Virus record (IMG/VR): IMGVR_UViG_3300008262_000066
Coordinates: 26,136 to 90,135 of that record
Reading direction: 5' to 3' (one strand)
From: a virus
DNA length: 64,000 bases
Position 1 is the first letter of the stretch, and each line of letters opens with the position of its first letter. The notes under the pieces are model-generated. The model saw only the letters and a program-made list of their open reading frames with translations, did not search any database and was not told the DNA's origin. Position numbers and translations under genes: made by a program. Below, piece by piece: positions 62,701-64,000 of this stretch.

Positions 62701-62906
62701 CCACCCCCTGTAATAATTACATCACCAACATTGCCTAGATGTACTTGATTAGTTACAGATAAATTTGCTGTAGTAAATGAATCAACTGCAACACTACTGG
62801 CTCCGGATCCAACACGATTCCATACTCCCGGAGTACTGTCGTATTCGTATATTACACCATTGATTGTTACTTGCTGTCCGTTTGTGGGGTTTGCTGGCCA
62901 ACTCAT
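56781..62906 (-). CDS. Giant repetitive tail fibre (2041 residues)
   Basis: The protein begins WPANPTNGQQVTINGVIYEYD and NTQVQFNNAG, an attachment-type head known from marine phage fibres. The shaft is then built from about 15 copies of a repeat centred on TNAQPNITSVGTLTSL followed by VTGNLTAGNASLGN and ANFFSGNG-LLTNI. Longer inserts (FTQTWNNASAVFTGI, LLLDLQVGGTSKFKV) recur about seven times. The C-terminal 120 residues (SPVNTGAAISPNVANGTIFNF and on) lack the repeat and end KGYE. A trimeric beta-fibre is the natural reading. A late box precedes it, and the fibre tip and chaperone follow in the same operon. Confidence 0.85.
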   Translation of the reverse strand: MSWPANPTNGQQVTINGVIYEYDSTPGVWNRVGSGASSVAVDSFTTANLSVTNQVHLGNVGDVIITGGGANYSLTTDGNGNLSWTAIGGAVVPGGINTQVQFNNAGYFEGSANLTFNTATDTLIATNFSGNGAGLTNISGGNVAGSVANANYATNANYSNFAGDSLTANYASFSNTANKAGTVTTAAQPNITSLGTISNLVVSGNINAGNINASTFGPYNGLIGATTPNLATFTNVTMLGNANVTGNVSAGNLNISNVIIANRLTGTLTTPSQPNITSLGTLSSLSINGQITGHLIPSEDQAFDIGTPNARWRTLYISANTIDLGGTTLSSSNGNITTNGNLTGDNVSIVGQFISTLATGTAPIVVYSNTLVANLNASLLNGLSATPSNVASTIVSRDTNRNFSANIVQARLYGQSNTAGTVITNAQPNITSIGTLTSLNLSGSISGNANANFAGNVSANFYRGNGSLLTGIPGNALVGTLSTDVLANTNVYLGTTAVSLGRASGSLSLSGVSIDGSAGSTDTAGTVTSNAQPNITSVGSLTGLTINGNLIVTGSTQYANVTTFNIKDPIIEMGGNPNGTPLSGDDGKDRGSLLHYFKDSAVDAFMGWDNSNSEFAFGSNVSVTSDVVTFVSYGNVRANYFLGNIIGNSTSALTAGTVTINAQPNITSVGTLTSLNIANGTVTNSAPLTFTQTWNNASAVFTGIKENIVDTNSAGESLLLDLQVGGTSKFKVDKTGIVTANQYIGNGSQLTNIPAANLVGYVPNANYAQYTGGADTVSNAYQPNITRVGNLTTLTVNTGEITGSNPVRLTQHWNNANRLFTLLEANVTDDASVVDSKLIDMIVNTSSVFTVEKSGNVSATNFIGNLIGNFSGNVLAPGSNREIIYNDSGVLGTNSNFTFNEASGTLTVKLANITTGPVTINTPVYFTQTWNNSGVTFTHLRTNITDTFSNINSLLLDLQVNNTTKFKVDKLGGVTGTSYSGSGAGLTNIPAGNITGLIANANYAAYSGNTNVANTAITVTTNAQPNITSVGNLVNLRANTGTISSNAPYTFIQTWSNGTEVFTGIRQNIVDSASDPSSLLLDLQVDGSSTFSVDKTGVVVSNVFIGEGGNLSNLQASNLVGEIPNANFATYSTYSNSTGNANIANTVTTNAQPNITSVGNLTGLSIASGSLTADKPLSIVQTWQNGAVTFNTISASITDTTSSVNSTLIDMKVGGTSKFKVTKSGNVTGTYFLGDGSLLSNIPTGAFSNYANYAGNITVNSQPNITSVGNLTSLTVAGDANITGNLTTLNANLGNVVSANYFVGNGAGLTNISAGELTGQVPNASISGTVYTNAQPNITSVGTLANVFTSGNVYIQQNELSNSNKVAFISAADNAGAATITLGSPTSLTLGQYNVASKLKTGDQLIISGAIGDSISLNKTYSITNVTANPSSNVILTVTPDLVTSAGGGANVSSISVIAQRRVIESSSTTVTGYFDVANVGTLTVGNLTATTVSNNAQPNITSVGTLTSLGVTGTVTAGNASLGNNVSANFFTGNGAFLTNILGNRVTGTVANANYATSAGSATTATSATTATSATTATSATTAGTVTTAAQGNITSVGNLTSLVVTGNLTAGNASLGNYVAANFFSGNGHLLSGVTAINANTVTTNAQPNITSTGNLTKLIVASGSLTDTAPISFSQTWNNANIGFTAVELSITNTKSLASSLLIDAKVGGTSQFSVSSAGNILAKNANLGNLATANYLGGTLTTAAQPNITSVGNLSTLTVTGNIDAGNVNGSIFGPVQGIIGGSTPNIASFTDVDLSGNLFAGNANLGNHVAANFFSGNGSLLTGVSATTAVSATNAAALLQNTSTSTTAYLTFSTSSSNGNASAVINTNITANLSNTSITAKTFVGNLTGAATSAATVTNGAQTSITSVGTLTGLGVSGNLVANNIGANLITLKSYTETVLSPVNTGAAISPNVANGTIFNFIANANFTFNGLTGATTGSSATIIIKQDATGSRVMTSNIKFAANSKTLSTAAESIDIISVFYDGSAYYATLSKGYE
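58159..58224. repeat. 18-bp tandem repeat inside the fibre gene
   Basis: The unit GTTGTTGCACTAGTTGCG occurs three times perfectly (58159-58176, 58177-58194, 58195-58212) and a fourth time in part. On the coding strand it gives runs of ATSATT-type residues. Because 18 is a multiple of three, copy-number change alters fibre length without breaking the frame. Confidence 0.85.
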
Positions 62907-62927
62907 TTATTATTCCTTAATACTTAG

Positions 62928-62935
62928 TATTTAGC
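62928..62935 (-). promoter_or_regulatory. Late promoter box (GCTAAATA) for the fibre operon
   Basis: The minus strand reads GCTAAATA 22 bases before ATG 62906, the same octamer as in front of the tape-measure-like gene. An AAGGA ribosome site lies between. It stands back to back with the sigma70-like promoter at 62944. Confidence 0.5.
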
Positions 62936-62943
62936 TTTTTAAT

Positions 62944-62972
62944 TTGACATTAAATGGACCTTGTGCTACAAT
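62944..62972 (+). promoter_or_regulatory. Sigma70-like promoter for the SprT-like gene
   Basis: TTGACA (62944-62949), 17 bases, TACAAT (62967-62972): a perfect -35 and a one-mismatch -10. The ATG is 33 bases downstream at 63005. The same hexamers and spacing recur at 63437, so both genes are probably transcribed early by host RNA polymerase. Confidence 0.75.
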
Positions 62973-63004
62973 ACATCTATTAAAATTGTAATAGAGGGTG
63001 TTAA

Positions 63005-63409
63005 ATGGAGTACAAAGTAGAAGGTTCTGTAAGGAATCGTAAGTTCATTGAAGCTATCTTGCCCTCAATGTTTAAGCAATTAGGGCTTGAAAACAGCCGC
63101 AAGGCCGTTGTAATCCGAGTAGCGGACGAATGCGGTGAAGACAAGGGTATTACAGTTGACTTATCAAAACTGACAGGTTGCTACATGGTTGTCATTAAAC
63201 CACACCGCAATCTGAAAGAAATCGGTATAACACTAGCACATGAGATGGTTCATGTACGTCAGTTAGCCAAAGGTATTCTAAAACAACACAAATCCTGCAA
63301 TATTTGGGCAGGTAAAAAGTACGGTAAAAAAACAGCATATTTAGATATGCCGTGGGAAATTGATGCTTTTTCTCGTCAGGAGTTGATTCTCCGTCGTGCT
63401 TTTGAATAA
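63005..63409 (+). CDS. SprT-like zinc metalloprotease domain protein
   Basis: A 134-residue protein. H79-E80-M-V-H83 (AHEMVHVRQLAKG) is the HExxH zinc and catalytic motif with the following helix of SprT-like proteins. WEIDAFSRQELI near the end supplies a possible third ligand region. Small stand-alone SprT-like proteins are common in marine phages. Cellular SprT/Spartan proteins cleave DNA-protein crosslinks, but whether the phage copy does so is unknown. It is transcribed from its own sigma70-like promoter, which suggests early expression, and precedes an AAA ATPase gene. Confidence 0.78.
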   Translation: MEYKVEGSVRNRKFIEAILPSMFKQLGLENSRKAVVIRVADECGEDKGITVDLSKLTGCYMVVIKPHRNLKEIGITLAHEMVHVRQLAKGILKQHKSCNIWAGKKYGKKTAYLDMPWEIDAFSRQELILRRAFE

Positions 63410-63437
63410 TGTTGTGTAAATACAACACAACATTATT
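63405..63437 (+). promoter_or_regulatory. 13-bp inverted repeat touching a -35 box
   Basis: AATAATGTTGTGT (63405-63417) and ACACAACATTATT (63425-63437) are perfect inverted copies around a 7-base loop. The left arm contains the stop codon of the SprT-like gene and the right arm ends on the first base of the next TTGACA. It may be a terminator without a strong T run, or an operator for the downstream promoter. Confidence 0.5.
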
Positions 63438-63465
63438 TGACAATAAATCCAACATCATATACAAT
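63437..63465 (+). promoter_or_regulatory. Sigma70-like promoter for the AAA ATPase gene
   Basis: TTGACA (63437-63442), 17 bases, TACAAT (63460-63465), matching the promoter at 62944 in both hexamers and spacing. ATG 63508 follows after an AGGAG ribosome site. Confidence 0.75.
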
Positions 63466-63507
63466 AGAGTTTCGTTAGTAAATCAGTCATTTTTATAGGA
63501 GCAACAA

Positions 63508-64000
63508 ATGGCATCAGTATCAGACAGTCTCACTATTACTAGTGTACAATCACGCAAAGCAATTTTGCAAGCGTTTAAAACTAAACGTCCCGTTTTCTTG
63601 TGGGGTCCGCCCGGAATCGGTAAATCAGAAGTTGTTGCAGAAATTGCACATGAATTAGGTGGTGCTATCATTGACTTGCGTATGGCACAAATGGAACCAA
63701 CTGATATTCGTGGTATCCCGTATTTTAATAAAGATAACGGTAAGATGGACTGGGCTCCCCCAGTTGATTTGCCTGACGAGGAATTTGCTAGCAAATACCC
63801 AATTGTTGTATTGTTCTTAGATGAAATGAATTCGGCTCCTCCTTCTGTACAGGCAGCAGGATATCAGTTGATTCTGAACCGCCGAGTAGGTAAGTATTTC
63901 TTGCCCGATAACGTTGTTATCGTAGCGGCAGGTAATCGTGACTCTGACAAAGGTGTTACATATCGTATGCCGATGCCCCTCGCTAATCGTTTCATTCACT
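63508..64000 (+). CDS. MoxR-like AAA ATPase (partial, runs off the window)
   Basis: The visible 164 residues start MASVSDSLTITSVQSRKAIL. Walker A is GPPGIGKS (33-40), an RMAQMEPTDIRGIPYF segment follows, Walker B is VVLFLDEMNSAPP (D105, E106), and sensor 1 is VVIVAAGNRDSD. This is the MoxR/AAA_5 type of ATPase. These usually work with a von Willebrand factor A protein as a chaperone pair, and such a partner should be sought just beyond the window. The gene has its own sigma70-like promoter. The C-terminal domain is not visible. Confidence 0.82.
   Translation, partial: MASVSDSLTITSVQSRKAILQAFKTKRPVFLWGPPGIGKSEVVAEIAHELGGAIIDLRMAQMEPTDIRGIPYFNKDNGKMDWAPPVDLPDEEFASKYPIVVLFLDEMNSAPPSVQAAGYQLILNRRVGKYFLPDNVVIVAAGNRDSDKGVTYRMPMPLANRFIH

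Overview
The window looks like about 64 kb of an AT-rich, T4-related contractile-tailed phage (myovirus), probably a marine one. The evidence is a set of recognisable T4-type parts. These are a tail-assembly/hub protein (gp26-like), recombination nuclease subunits gp46 and gp47, late sigma factor gp55, baseplate proteins resembling gp48/54, gp53, a hub protein, gp5, gp25 and gp6, and T4-style late promoters with a TAAATA core. A circularly permuted (two-piece) tmRNA gene points to an alphaproteobacterial host or ancestry, because that tmRNA form is typical of Alphaproteobacteria and rarer elsewhere. Neither the host nor the phage genus can be fixed from sequence alone.

Layout. 1-2015 (minus): tape-measure-like protein with a C-terminal muramidase-like segment, cut by the window edge. 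2082-3133 (plus): gp26-like protein with a probable -1 ribosomal frameshift into a second reading frame. 3134-3669: non-coding, hairpin-rich. 3670-8093 (minus): gp55, a gp47 that lacks its N-terminus, gp46, and a PD-(D/E)XK nuclease. 8209-39029 (plus): baseplate and tail block, dominated by one 5367-codon gene carrying two different seven-repeat beta-propellers, followed by small structural proteins and an adhesin with a G2-peptidase-like C-terminus. 39082-54892 (plus): a glycan and sugar island. It contains glycosyltransferase-like proteins, a radical SAM enzyme, a glycosyltransferase-phosphotransferase fusion, a sugar nucleotidyltransferase, a carbamoyltransferase, a seven-repeat 898-aa protein and a methyltransferase. 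The permuted tmRNA follows, then an ADP-heptose-type cassette (split HldE, HAD phosphatase, cupin, HldD-like epimerase). 55135-62906 (minus): a 2041-aa repetitive tail fibre, a collar-type fibre tip and a fibre-assembly chaperone. 63005-64000 (plus): a SprT-like protease and the start of a MoxR-type AAA ATPase, each behind a near-consensus sigma70 promoter.

How the parts fit. gp55 would direct transcription from the TAAATA boxes placed before structural genes on both strands, while sigma70-like promoters (TTGACA, 17 bp, TACAAT) precede non-structural genes. gp46, gp47 and the small nuclease form a recombination unit whose nuclease subunit is visibly incomplete here. The sugar island probably builds and transfers an unusual activated sugar, perhaps a heptose, to a surface or virion glycan. 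The tmRNA would rescue stalled ribosomes and add a phage-specified degradation tag. The least expected items are the permuted tmRNA, the frameshift signal, the giant two-propeller protein and the near-complete heptose pathway.
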